In this document: positions 8,191-15,527 of the stretch, piece by piece
Numbering within the stretch: the stretch's first letter is position 1
Layout of the letters: each line of letters opens with the position of its first letter
Assembly (NCBI GenBank): GCA_903907305.1
Contig: CAIVNT010000642.1
Coordinates: 1-15,527, forward strand
Reading direction: 5' to 3'
Length of the DNA stretch: 15,527 nt
Origin: an uncultured Ignavibacteriota bacterium
GTDB taxonomy: Bacteria > Bacteroidota > Ignavibacteria > UBA10030 > UBA8401
Position numbers and translations under genes: made by a program
Notes under the pieces: model-generated
Database searches by the model: none
The model's input: the letters and a program-made list of their open reading frames with translations, nothing else
Told to the model about the DNA's origin: nothing

Positions 8191-10965
8191 CTAAAATCCG
8201 ATATTCACGCCAAACCGTGCCTGGCGCGGGTTCGAAAAACTTGTGGGGTTATTCTGAAACTCTGCAACAGTATTCACGCCGACGATCTTTTTCGCATTCT
8301 GTGATGTTAACAGATCGATATTGGCACGGCCGCTCCATGAATCGACATTCACTTCATTTTTAATATCAAGCACATTGTAGATGAGCATGAAGACGGAGAA
8401 ATTCAGTCCTTCATACTGGAAATTCTTTTCGGCACGAAGATCAAGATTATAGGTCGTTGGTTTGAGACCACCGTTCTCGATCCGGATCAGCGAGGCACGG
8501 TTCGATTCCGTGTACGGGAATCCGTTACCGTATTGGAAGATCAACCCGGTCGTCCAGTTCCCCATCTCACCGACGGTCAGATTCAGGTTCAGTGTTGAAC
8601 GCTGATCCCAGCTCAGCGGAGCGAGCTGTTTACTTGTTTCCGTCGGAGGGTTGGTCTGATTATTATAGAACACGGACTGAGGATCAGAAGCATCTCCTTC
8701 GGCGATTTGGAATGTATAATCTGCTCTCAGACTGAAGTAATCAGCAAAGCGTCTATCCAGCGAAATGATCATACCACGCACGCTGCCGTAATCACGATTG
8801 ATGAAACGCGCGTATTTCACACCTTCGGTCGTATTCAGGATCTCCATTCCTAAAAGATTCCTGATATCCCTGTAATAAATGGTAAAATCGACCCCGATAT
8901 TTTCAAAGAGTGCCTGCTGAAGACCAAGTTCATAGGTGGTCGTGCGCTGTGCATCAAGATTAGGATTTCCCATCTGTGCAGACAACGACCCGGATGATCC
9001 TGACTGCACAAGATAATCGGAATTGCTGTACAGATTCTCGAATGTTGGGATCTGGAAGAAGTGTCCATACGAAAAATGGATGATTCCCTGTTCTGTGATC
9101 GGAAAGGAAACACCCAGGCGCGGACTCACCTGAAATTTTGTTGACGCCCATTGCAGCGGATGTGCATCACGGCTTGCCTGTGTCGTTACTTCTTTCGGAG
9201 GACTGGTCGGGTCGACCAGATATTTTGAACTCGGATCGAAATAATCCCCGCGGACACCCACGTTAATGATCATATCCCCGTATTCCATCTTATCCTGGAT
9301 GTATCCCGATGCTTCCTTCGGACGCTTGTCATACATCTGATTTCCAATGGATCCGACAAGAGGATATACCAGTGTCACAAAGTTGATACCCAAACTGTCC
9401 CGTTCATAGGTGGTGATATTCATTCCATGATTGAAGATATGATGCACCCGTCCTTCTAGACCGGCTCCGATCTTATGATTCTTTGAGAGCTGTGATGTAA
9501 TTGACCATTGTCCTATCACGCTTTGATTATTGGATTCATACCGACTGGAATTCATGCCGCCGCTGTTGAACGTATACGGCGAATATGCGCCCCCCTGTGT
9601 AGGATTCACATAACGGGGATCGTTCGGATTTTCGAAGACATATCCTTTTTGGCGGTAATTATTCACGGAAAACTTCAATGTCTGGAACGTACTGACATCC
9701 AGCACGTGACTAATCTGGAATGAATTGATCGTGTTCAGACCATAATGACTCATGATCCCGTCGGGCGTAAGACGATACGCGTGATCGTAATATTTATTAT
9801 AATTATCTTCATAGAAATACCCATAGGTGAATTTTAACGAGCCGAGCGTATAGGCCAATTTACCGTTGAACGAATATTTCCGCGAGGGATTCATCGGAAC
9901 ATATGAACCATCCCCGGTCTTCGTCATCTTGTAGAGGTTTTGATCGTTATCCGTCACAAAATTCGGATCCGGAAGGACCATTCCCACGGGAACCTGAATC
10001 TGATATCCGTTCGGATCGAGCACGGGCAGGATCTGATCGCTGATATTGAAGACCCTTTTACCAAACAGGAATCCCTGATCGTTCACATACCGTCCGGTAA
10101 TAAAGAATGTCAGACCGTCATCAATTCCTGTCGGGCCGCTGAGGCTTGCCTGAATATTCTTTGAACGGGTTACGTTGAATTTATCCAGATTCAGATACGT
10201 GTCCGTATGCGATGTATAATAGTCGCCGAAATAACTTGAGAAGGATCCGGCGAAATTGCTGCTGCCGTCCTGTGTTACGATATTCACCACACCGGACATT
10301 GCCTGTCCGTATTCTGCATTGAATGTTCCGCTGATCACTTCCATCTCACGGATGGAAGAATTTTCCGGAGTGAATCCGGTACTGCCGTTTGCAGGATTAT
10401 TGATCGGCATACCGTCGATCAAATATGCTACCTCACCTGTGCGTCCGCCGCGAAAATGCCCACCAACAACACCCGCCTGAAGGTTGATGATTTGGTTGAT
10501 ATTTTCTACCGGCATCACTTTGATCTCTTCCGATGAGACCGTCACCGAAGAAGAGGTCAGATCTTTTTGAACGAGAGGCCGTTCCGCCTGGATCACCACT
10601 TCCTGTCCGATCACCTCGGTCGAGTTGAGTTTTACGTTCACATCCGTCGTCAGGTCGATCTTCACGATAACATTCTTGACGACAGTATTCTGATATCCCA
10701 AAATGCTGACCACAACATTGTATGTGCCGGGAGTAAGATTCGAGATATAATAATCTCCGTCAAAATCGGTCGCCGCCCCTAGCTTTGTTCCCTGGATCAT
10801 CAGCGTGGCACCGACAAGAGGTTCATTGGTTTTAGCATCCGTGACTTTTCCCGATATCTTTCCCGTTTGACCGGCATCCATTGGAAGCGCGATCACCAGT
10901 AATGCGGAGCAAAGGACGATAAAGTTTTTCAGGAGTGCGGTTGAATTTGAGAATGAAATGTTCAT
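8191..10965 (-). CDS. TonB-dependent outer membrane receptor with N-terminal carboxypeptidase-regulatory-like domain
   Basis: The 924-residue receptor should import a ligand, here probably oligosaccharides, across the outer membrane using TonB/ExbBD energy. Residues 1-32 are a signal peptide. Residues about 36-113 are the CarboxypepD_reg-like beta-sandwich (GKISGKVTDAKTNEPLVGAT ... DFDGDYYISNLTPGTYNV). A TonB-box-like strand (EVVIQAERP) follows near 122-130. The plug domain spans about 132-235 (VTVSSEEIKVMPVENINQII, YLIDGMPINNP, FNAEYGQAMSGVVNIVTQDG). The rest is a beta-barrel ending in ARFGVNIGF with the expected terminal Phe. The N-terminal domain is shared with SusC-type receptors, but no SusD partner follows. 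The next gene is the 1033-residue protein after 22 bp. Upstream, 63 bp containing a strong hairpin separate it from the CBM protein. No strong Shine-Dalgarno is seen, only purine-rich GAAG. A 5-codon ORF (10979-10962) ends in a TGA overlapping the ATG, which is likely chance. Confidence 0.95.
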   Translation of the reverse strand: MNISFSNSTALLKNFIVLCSALLVIALPMDAGQTGKISGKVTDAKTNEPLVGATLMIQGTKLGAATDFDGDYYISNLTPGTYNVVVSILGYQNTVVKNVIVKIDLTTDVNVKLNSTEVIGQEVVIQAERPLVQKDLTSSSVTVSSEEIKVMPVENINQIINLQAGVVGGHFRGGRTGEVAYLIDGMPINNPANGSTGFTPENSSIREMEVISGTFNAEYGQAMSGVVNIVTQDGSSNFAGSFSSYFGDYYTSHTDTYLNLDKFNVTRSKNIQASLSGPTGIDDGLTFFITGRYVNDQGFLFGKRVFNISDQILPVLDPNGYQIQVPVGMVLPDPNFVTDNDQNLYKMTKTGDGSYVPMNPSRKYSFNGKLAYTLGSLKFTYGYFYEDNYNKYYDHAYRLTPDGIMSHYGLNTINSFQISHVLDVSTFQTLKFSVNNYRQKGYVFENPNDPRYVNPTQGGAYSPYTFNSGGMNSSRYESNNQSVIGQWSITSQLSKNHKIGAGLEGRVHHIFNHGMNITTYERDSLGINFVTLVYPLVGSIGNQMYDKRPKEASGYIQDKMEYGDMIINVGVRGDYFDPSSKYLVDPTSPPKEVTTQASRDAHPLQWASTKFQVSPRLGVSFPITEQGIIHFSYGHFFQIPTFENLYSNSDYLVQSGSSGSLSAQMGNPNLDAQRTTTYELGLQQALFENIGVDFTIYYRDIRNLLGMEILNTTEGVKYARFINRDYGSVRGMIISLDRRFADYFSLRADYTFQIAEGDASDPQSVFYNNQTNPPTETSKQLAPLSWDQRSTLNLNLTVGEMGNWTTGLIFQYGNGFPYTESNRASLIRIENGGLKPTTYNLDLRAEKNFQYEGLNFSVFMLIYNVLDIKNEVNVDSWSGRANIDLLTSQNAKKIVGVNTVAEFQNNPTSFSNPRQARFGVNIGF

Positions 10966-10995
10966 ACGAAGTTCTTCATTTGATGAATAACTACA

Positions 10996-11016
10996 GGGGG
11001 GCTCGAAAGCCCCCCC
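10996..11016 (-). terminator. GC-rich hairpin between CBM protein and TonB receptor genes
   Basis: GGGGGGCT (10996-11003), loop CGAA, and AGCCCCCC (11008-11015) form a perfect 8-bp stem. ACA/TGT outside can extend it past a small bulge. On the transcribed (minus) strand the loop is UUCG, an especially stable tetraloop. The sequence after it is TGTAGTTATTCATC, not a clean U run, so it may be a partial terminator, a block to 3' decay of the CBM-protein message, or both. Confidence 0.6.
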
Positions 11017-11028
11017 GTGTTGAAGGAA

Positions 11029-13743
11029 TTACTTTAAGAGCATCATCTTTTTTACTGCGGAGAATGAACCGGATTCGATCTTGTAGAGATACATTCCGCT
11101 TGCCAGCCGTGAACCATTGAGCTGAACGTTATGTACACCTGCATCCTGAACGGCATTCACCAGCATTGCAACTTCGCGGCCAAGAACATCATAGACTTTC
11201 AATGAGACCAGTCCTGATTTTGCCAGCCGATAGTTGATGGATGTTGTCGGGTTGAACGGATTCGGGAAGTTCTGATCCAATGAATAGGTTTCAGGAACAA
11301 CCGTACCGTTGTTGTTTACACCCAATGCATCGTCGCCGATCCATGTATAGGTCCAGCGGAACTGGTCTGCCCACGAATTGTCGTCGTTGAAGGGTGAATA
11401 TCCGAAGATGCAATCACGATCGTTCTTGCCATCGCGATCATTGATGGAGAAGTCGATCGGGATCTGCATTGTTTTTGCTGCAACAAATACGCTGTCTCCA
11501 CCGCCTGCTGCTGCGATCTGAGAGAACGGAATTGATGCTTCGATCGTGTAGCCTGAGGAAAGGGTCTTCTTTTTCCAGACATATTTGGTGCTCCCTTTCG
11601 CATATTCAACGATTGCACCGCCCTTGTTGTCAATGGAAAGAACGTTCTGCGAGAACCGGAAATGATAGTCAGGACGTGCACCGCCGCTGTATCCTTTATG
11701 ACGGTCTCCTTTTGAATCATAGAAACCAAGGAACAGATCAGGACTGTCCTGCTGATATGATGTTGCGGTCGTATCGATGGAGACCGTATCGTCAACAACA
11801 TCGAATGCCACATACAGATTGTTGGCATCCATCGCAAGGTATGCTTTCACCGAAAGATCAAGACTGTCTTTCAACTGTCCGTTCGGTGCCATATGGCCTA
11901 CTGCCGGATTACGGAAAGAGTTCAGAACGATCGGCGCTACGCCTGCCCAATCGCCCAGACTTCCGTCCACCGCCAATGTAGCCGGTTTGCCCCATGAAAT
12001 GACCGGGACGCCCTGTGCTTTATTGGTAATCGGTCCGATCACAACCGGTGCGTTCGTGTTACCGTTCGCATCTGTTGCTGTCACACCGTAATAGTATGTA
12101 ACATCTTTATCTTTTGCTGCTGCACGCAGAACGTGTGTGTTGAACTGTGTGCCGAGCGGCAGACCGAAGTACGGAACATGCTCAACACCGACTGCTGATG
12201 TGGAAGCGAATGTTTTCAAGCTTGCATACACGTCGTACGTGGAACCCGGTTCAGAAGGAACATCGGACCAAGTCACTAAGTTCGTGTAGGTACCTTTTGT
12301 TGCAAGAATACCTGAAACAGGTGCCGGCGGAACTTTATCCGTATTGCGGAAACCTGAGCGAAGCATTGAACTGAACATTACTTTCCCTGAATATACCAAT
12401 GCATCGGAGAAAGGCTGGCCAGCATCGCGGCTTGCCGAGAATTCGACCTTAAACTGTTTGATCTTGTCAAGATTCATCACATTGTCCGAGCCGTTCACTG
12501 CATAGAAACCTTTGAACGGTGCTGCGGCAAATTCGCCCCAGCTGCCGGGAAGTCCGACCAGCGGAATGCTGACCATCTGCCATCCAAGTGTCTTGCCGAC
12601 GGAATCAAGCCGAACATCAGCACGAGCGAACCATTCATCGCCGCCTGCCGTACCTGATGCAAGATCTCCTTCACGAAGCACGAAGCGCATGGACATTACG
12701 TTACCGATCACACCGGTGGAAGAGACCATCGGATCGACCACTTTCACGAAGAATACCAATTCCTGATTGCTCGAAAGATCCGGCATGCTCTGACCTGCGG
12801 GATAATTATAGAGGAAGTTTGCATATCCTCCCCAATCATTCGAGCAGTTCACTTTGTAAGCAACAGCAAGTGCGGAAGGAGCAATGAGTGTATCCACTTT
12901 TTCTTCCGAATACTTGATACCGCCCTGTGCACCCCAGAAGCCAATACCATTGAAATTAGCTGTATCCTGGGTAAAGCTGTTGAACTTGTAGATCGGCTGA
13001 TATGCATAATCCAGCAGCTGCATATTGTCCCACATGATCTCGCCGTTTGCAGTGGAATCGCCCGGCAGAGGATTTGCCGTCCATTCAACTGTGAATCCGA
13101 TGATCTTGTTGAGATTCAGCACGCCGTCGTTCTGTGTGCCGCTCCAACCGGGAAGATGGAATCCCAGATCATCCGGTCCGCCTGCGCCTTCGTCCTTCAA
13201 CGGAACGATCAGCTGTTTCCAACCCGGATCCTGATCATACACTTTATCCGTCTGGAAATACCAGTCTTCAACCTGTTCCGAACCACCGCCCCAGTATTTC
13301 GAATCTCCGCCGGCATCATGCAGTTTCAAACGCATCTGAACGGCACCCGCTGCTGCGGATGATTTCTTGATGTTGTTGAACCAGATGCTGACAAATTTTG
13401 CTCCGCCGAAATTCATATAGGTACTGTCGCGATACTGACCTTTATGATTCTTGGCATAGTATGAGGAATCTTTAACGCGCGGCATCTTGAATTCGTAGCC
13501 GTCGTTACCGCCGTACCCTTCGGAAGCATTCAGCTTCCAGCTGGTCTTGTACGCTTTAGATCCCTGCTTGGCACCAACAGTATCATACTGCAGAAAATAG
13601 AATTTTTTTCCTGCGGATGAGTTTTTGGTAATGGTGAACATCGAGTCTTTTGCCGTCGACTCGAATCCATTGACGAGCCACTGTGCAGAAAGCGGCAGAC
13701 CAATGACCATGGAAGCTACGAGAAGTAGAAAAATCTTCTTCAT
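11029..13743 (-). CDS. Secreted multi-modular carbohydrate-binding protein (two glucan-binding-like modules, Fn3, CBM9-like) with T9SS sorting domain
   Basis: This 904-residue exported protein has no recognisable catalytic domain. Residues 1-20 are a signal peptide (MKKIFLLLVASMVIGLPLSA). Residues about 25-247 and 253-462 look like two related galactose-binding-type beta-sandwiches of the CBM11/CIA30 style. Each has the run 'W(K/Q)..(I/V)(V/S)(P/I)PL', then 'NL(N/D)KI..F.VE(W/F)', and a closing strand (GEIMWDNMQLL; GKVMFSSML). Residues about 470-575 are Fn3-like (PPAPVSGILA ... YYYGVTATDANGN). Residues about 583-803 are CBM9-like (LAVDGSLGDWAGVAPI, AYLAMDANNLYVAFDVVDD, DSPDLFLGFYD, SGYTIEASIPFSQI). 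Residues 824-904 are a T9SS type A sorting domain (QNFPNPFNPTTSINY ... ASGMYLYKI ... KKMMLLK). CBM9 domains bind cellulose, xylan or sugar ends, and CBM11 binds beta-1,3-1,4/beta-1,4-glucans (family knowledge). The likely role is to bind plant glucan at the cell surface or to act as a scaffold. It lies 71 bp after the symporter gene. Confidence 0.9.
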   Translation of the reverse strand: MKKIFLLLVASMVIGLPLSAQWLVNGFESTAKDSMFTITKNSSAGKKFYFLQYDTVGAKQGSKAYKTSWKLNASEGYGGNDGYEFKMPRVKDSSYYAKNHKGQYRDSTYMNFGGAKFVSIWFNNIKKSSAAAGAVQMRLKLHDAGGDSKYWGGGSEQVEDWYFQTDKVYDQDPGWKQLIVPLKDEGAGGPDDLGFHLPGWSGTQNDGVLNLNKIIGFTVEWTANPLPGDSTANGEIMWDNMQLLDYAYQPIYKFNSFTQDTANFNGIGFWGAQGGIKYSEEKVDTLIAPSALAVAYKVNCSNDWGGYANFLYNYPAGQSMPDLSSNQELVFFVKVVDPMVSSTGVIGNVMSMRFVLREGDLASGTAGGDEWFARADVRLDSVGKTLGWQMVSIPLVGLPGSWGEFAAAPFKGFYAVNGSDNVMNLDKIKQFKVEFSASRDAGQPFSDALVYSGKVMFSSMLRSGFRNTDKVPPAPVSGILATKGTYTNLVTWSDVPSEPGSTYDVYASLKTFASTSAVGVEHVPYFGLPLGTQFNTHVLRAAAKDKDVTYYYGVTATDANGNTNAPVVIGPITNKAQGVPVISWGKPATLAVDGSLGDWAGVAPIVLNSFRNPAVGHMAPNGQLKDSLDLSVKAYLAMDANNLYVAFDVVDDTVSIDTTATSYQQDSPDLFLGFYDSKGDRHKGYSGGARPDYHFRFSQNVLSIDNKGGAIVEYAKGSTKYVWKKKTLSSGYTIEASIPFSQIAAAGGGDSVFVAAKTMQIPIDFSINDRDGKNDRDCIFGYSPFNDDNSWADQFRWTYTWIGDDALGVNNNGTVVPETYSLDQNFPNPFNPTTSINYRLAKSGLVSLKVYDVLGREVAMLVNAVQDAGVHNVQLNGSRLASGMYLYKIESGSFSAVKKMMLLK

Positions 13744-13750
13744 ATATTTT

Positions 13751-13756
13751 CTTCCT
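13751..13756 (-). promoter_or_regulatory. Shine-Dalgarno AGGAAG before the CBM protein gene
   Basis: The minus strand reads AGGAAG-AAAATAT-ATG, a 7-nt spacer, which supports the start at 13743. Just upstream an 8-bp tandem repeat (GTGGATTA twice, 13777-13792 on the plus strand) has no known meaning. Confidence 0.65.
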
Positions 13757-13814
13757 ATCTTGTTATGATGTGATTTGTGGATTAGTGGATTACAGAAACA
13801 ACTGCGTTAAACAT

Positions 13815-15227
13815 TTACATTGCTATGGAACGTTTGGATATTTTCCGCTCCGCCATCATAGAACCGGCTAGTGAACAGATGATCGAAAAAATAAAGATAC
13901 CGGTTGCTGCGCCGTATGGAGTGCCGAAAACGGGAACAACAGCATCACCTCCGCCATAGGTCGTAAGGACAAAGAGCATACCCGCCGCCGTACCGCCGAT
14001 GATACCCATTGCTGCACCGTTCGTGTAAGATTTTTTCCGGAACACGAACACCGTAAACGCTCCGACAATGGATGCGGCAAAGCAGGAAAGATACTGCACA
14101 TACACTACCAGCATCACGGCACCGAAATATTGGACGAACGAAACATACAGGATCGTCAGCAACGCTCCGGCAACGATCACCAGCCGTGCAACAAGCACAT
14201 GCTTCTCTTCCACCTGATGACGCGCCTGACCGTGAAATACCCTCCACGTAACGATGGAAGCAACCGTGTGGAACGACTGTGACAACGCTGCCACCATAAC
14301 GGAAACAAAACCAAGCACGAATACAAAGACCGACGTCTGACTCATCAACACAGGGGCATACACACCAGCCGCCGCAGAAGCCGCATCATCGCCCCGATTC
14401 TGCATTACCAATACAATAAGCGCAACCACGATCAGAGAAAATGAAGTGAACATTGCTGTGGTAAAATTTCGCTGCTCACTCTGCTCTCTCTGACCGTGCA
14501 TCACGCCGTTATCTATCCACCACATCCACAATATGATGACAGAAAACCCGATAAATCCAATTCCCCAATTTGTTTCGAGTCCATTATGATTCTGAAAATA
14601 CTGCGCACCATCCGTAACGATACTCTGTATCATCATCACCGGCGCGGTCATCGAACCGCCAAGCATCATCACGATCACCGCAGAGACAATGACCGTCACT
14701 CCGAATACGGCATTGGAGTACATCACAACTTTCTTTCCGCCGATCAATGTGATGAGTCCTGCCGCACTGATCAAAAATATCAGGATCACGTGATACGATC
14801 CCCCCATGAACTTTGCAATCACCTTTTCAGCGATATACAACAGAGCAAGAGGCTGAATGGCCAAAAAGAAGATCAGCGTGATCACAAACAGGACAGATTT
14901 CAAATTCACTGAAAGAAGATCCATGAACCCGTCCAACGCACTTTGCCGGTCTTTCAATAATGTCATCGGGAAAATAATTGATACGACCAGAGCCAGCACA
15001 ATTAAGATAGATGAAAGTGAAAGGGTGATCACCGGAAGTAGAAGGATCAAGAATTGGAAGATAGAACCGGCGAAAATGGATAGAGCGGAAATGATCCAAA
15101 AGGACGGCTTTCCACCGTTAAAAAAATTTGATCTGCCTTCACCGGACAATCTGGCGAGATATATCCCGATTGATGCGACAATGCCGATAAATATATAGAG
15201 TAAACTGTCGAAATTTGAAATTTGCAT
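13815..15227 (-). CDS. Sodium:solute symporter (SSS) family transporter
   Basis: This inner-membrane protein of 470 residues should use the Na+ gradient (or H+) to bring a small solute, here plausibly a sugar released by the locus, into the cytoplasm. The start at 15227 (MQISNFDSLLYIFIGIVASI) is chosen because it begins directly with the first SSS helix. The longer frame from 15311 would add 28 Cys/His/Arg-containing residues that fit no family N-terminus. SSS hallmarks are GEGRSNFFNGGKPSFWIISA at about 29-48 (family form: 'yFLaGR..pww..a.S'), ILWMWWIDNGVMHGQREQSEQ at about 232-252 (equivalent of the 'W.TDQ..VQR' region), and AALSQSFHTVASIVTWRVF at about 313-331 (TM8, with Ser316/Ser318 where Na2-site Ser/Thr lie in relatives). 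Around 12 hydrophobic segments are visible. The TDQ motif is degenerate, so this is a divergent subfamily and the substrate cannot be named. It is the first gene of the apparent operon, and no Shine-Dalgarno is seen. Confidence 0.88.
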   Translation of the reverse strand: MQISNFDSLLYIFIGIVASIGIYLARLSGEGRSNFFNGGKPSFWIISALSIFAGSIFQFLILLLPVITLSLSSILIVLALVVSIIFPMTLLKDRQSALDGFMDLLSVNLKSVLFVITLIFFLAIQPLALLYIAEKVIAKFMGGSYHVILIFLISAAGLITLIGGKKVVMYSNAVFGVTVIVSAVIVMMLGGSMTAPVMMIQSIVTDGAQYFQNHNGLETNWGIGFIGFSVIILWMWWIDNGVMHGQREQSEQRNFTTAMFTSFSLIVVALIVLVMQNRGDDAASAAAGVYAPVLMSQTSVFVFVLGFVSVMVAALSQSFHTVASIVTWRVFHGQARHQVEEKHVLVARLVIVAGALLTILYVSFVQYFGAVMLVVYVQYLSCFAASIVGAFTVFVFRKKSYTNGAAMGIIGGTAAGMLFVLTTYGGGDAVVPVFGTPYGAATGIFIFSIICSLAGSMMAERKISKRSIAM

Positions 15228-15322
15228 ACGTATGGTGTTAGAACATCTGCACATACTATGCCAAGCAAAATAGCTCAAAATACGGTGGTTCGGAGTAGAA
15301 GAAGGGTTCAACCTTATTAAAT

Positions 15323-15353
15323 TGATAACCGGCAGTTACTAAAATGATAACCG
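15323..15353. promoter_or_regulatory. Candidate operator: TGATAACCG direct repeat at 22-bp phase
   Basis: TGATAACCG occurs at 15323-15331 and again at 15345-15353, start-to-start distance 22 bp, about two turns of the helix. Both lie 96-126 bp upstream of the symporter start. Same-face direct repeats of this kind are typical binding sites for activators with tandem or dimeric contacts. No regulator gene is in the window, so the role is inferred from position and spacing. Confidence 0.4.
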
Positions 15354-15447
15354 ATTCGTTTTCATTTTGGGGAATGAATTTCTTTTTGAAATGGATAAAT
15401 TCGATACAATCGGGAGAGGAATTTATATTTGAGCCTTCTGAGAAAGT

Positions 15448-15468
15448 CATTGTCCCAAGGGGGTAATG
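15448..15468. terminator. Hairpin near the right edge, possible terminator
   Basis: CATTGTCCC (15448-15456) pairs with GGGGTAATG (15460-15468), with two G-T wobbles and a 3-nt loop. There is no T run on either side. It may end a gene lying beyond the right edge, or be structure inside a repeat. Confidence 0.2.
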
Positions 15469-15484
15469 GTGTCAGGTTAGCAAC

Positions 15485-15508
15485 TGTTCATGCTGAGCAA
15501 GTGTCGCA
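15485..15508 (+). repeat. Fragment resembling the REP-like unit at 3898-3925
   Basis: TGTTCATGCTGAGCAAGTGT is close to the TGTCATGC(C/T)GAGC core of the element between the PorV and GH9 genes, with one inserted T. Only one arm is seen before the window ends at 15527. Confidence 0.4.
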
Positions 15509-15527
15509 ATCCATAATATCATCCTTC

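Larger units (their letters stand above)
15228..15527. other. Non-coding upstream region of the locus
   Basis: These 300 bases hold no convincing gene. An open frame at 15450-15256 (minus) codes for 64 residues with no recognisable family, signal or ribosome site, and overlaps the direct repeats. The stretch is AT-rich and probably contains the promoter for the symporter gene. I could not find a clear match to either the sigma-70 consensus or the Bacteroidota TTTG/TAnnTTTG pair. TATTTTG occurs twice on the minus strand at about 15270-15285, one base short of that -7 box. The right edge carries a hairpin and a REP-like fragment, listed separately. Confidence 0.5.

Noticed and set aside
10962..10979. 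Five-codon ORF (MKNFV) whose TGA overlaps the ATG of the TonB receptor
   Set aside because: Too short and without a good ribosome site. Coupling by a mini-leader is possible but a chance occurrence is more likely.
15228..15311. 28-residue N-terminal extension of the symporter
   Set aside because: The extension is polar and Cys/His-containing, has no SSS counterpart, and the shorter start begins exactly at the first helix.
15256..15450. 64-codon minus-strand ORF upstream of the symporter
   Set aside because: No ribosome site, signal or family resemblance. It spans the candidate operator repeats.
1..15527. CRISPR array, tRNA/rRNA, insertion sequence or phage genes
   Set aside because: Reading both strands showed no regularly spaced repeats, no cloverleaf or rRNA-like sequence, and no transposase, integrase or phage protein. 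The small intergenic gaps leave little room for them.

Overview
The window looks like accessory carbohydrate-degradation DNA from a member of the Bacteroidota/Chlorobiota/Ignavibacteria side of the tree. The main clue is the C-terminal ends of two secreted proteins, which carry the 'QNFPNPFNP' block of a type A sorting domain of the type IX secretion system (T9SS). Supporting clues are a TonB-dependent receptor with a carboxypeptidase-regulatory-like N-terminal domain, a PorV/PorQ-family outer membrane protein, and a REP-like intergenic repeat reading TGTCATGCCGAGC / TGTCACACTGAGC. Genus-level placement is not possible from the sequence alone, and Ignavibacteria is an inference from the style of the sorting domains.

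All seven genes lie on the minus strand, so in order of transcription the window reads right to left. (1) 15228-15527 is an upstream non-coding stretch with a 9-bp direct repeat at 22-bp phasing. (2) A sodium:solute symporter (SSS) family transporter. (3) A 904-residue secreted, apparently non-catalytic protein with two glucan-binding-like beta-sandwich modules, an Fn3-like module, a CBM9-like module and a T9SS sorting domain. (4) A GC-rich hairpin. (5) A TonB-dependent receptor. (6) A 1033-residue secreted protein with Ca-binding-like acidic loops and a FlgD/T9SS-like C-terminus. (7) A PorV-family barrel. (8) A 159-bp gap with a REP-like element. (9) A GH9 endoglucanase with CelD_N Ig domain and T9SS sorting domain. 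(10) A GH2 glycosidase cut by the left window edge. Coding density is high, no reading frame appears broken, and no RNA gene, IS element or CRISPR array was seen.

Taken together this reads as a beta-glucan or plant-polysaccharide utilisation locus. GH9 would cut the backbone at the cell surface, GH2 would remove side chains or terminal sugars, the CBM protein would hold substrate on the cell or in the medium, the TonB receptor would import oligosaccharides over the outer membrane, and the SSS symporter would take the products into the cytoplasm. What sets it apart from a textbook Bacteroidetes PUL is the lack of any recognisable SusD in the window. The slot next to the receptor is filled by a very large secreted protein followed by a PorV-like barrel, with gaps of only 22 bp and about 10-18 bp. 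This receptor/1033-aa protein/PorV trio is the most interesting candidate for an under-described system here. Substrate, surface location and partnership are inferences.
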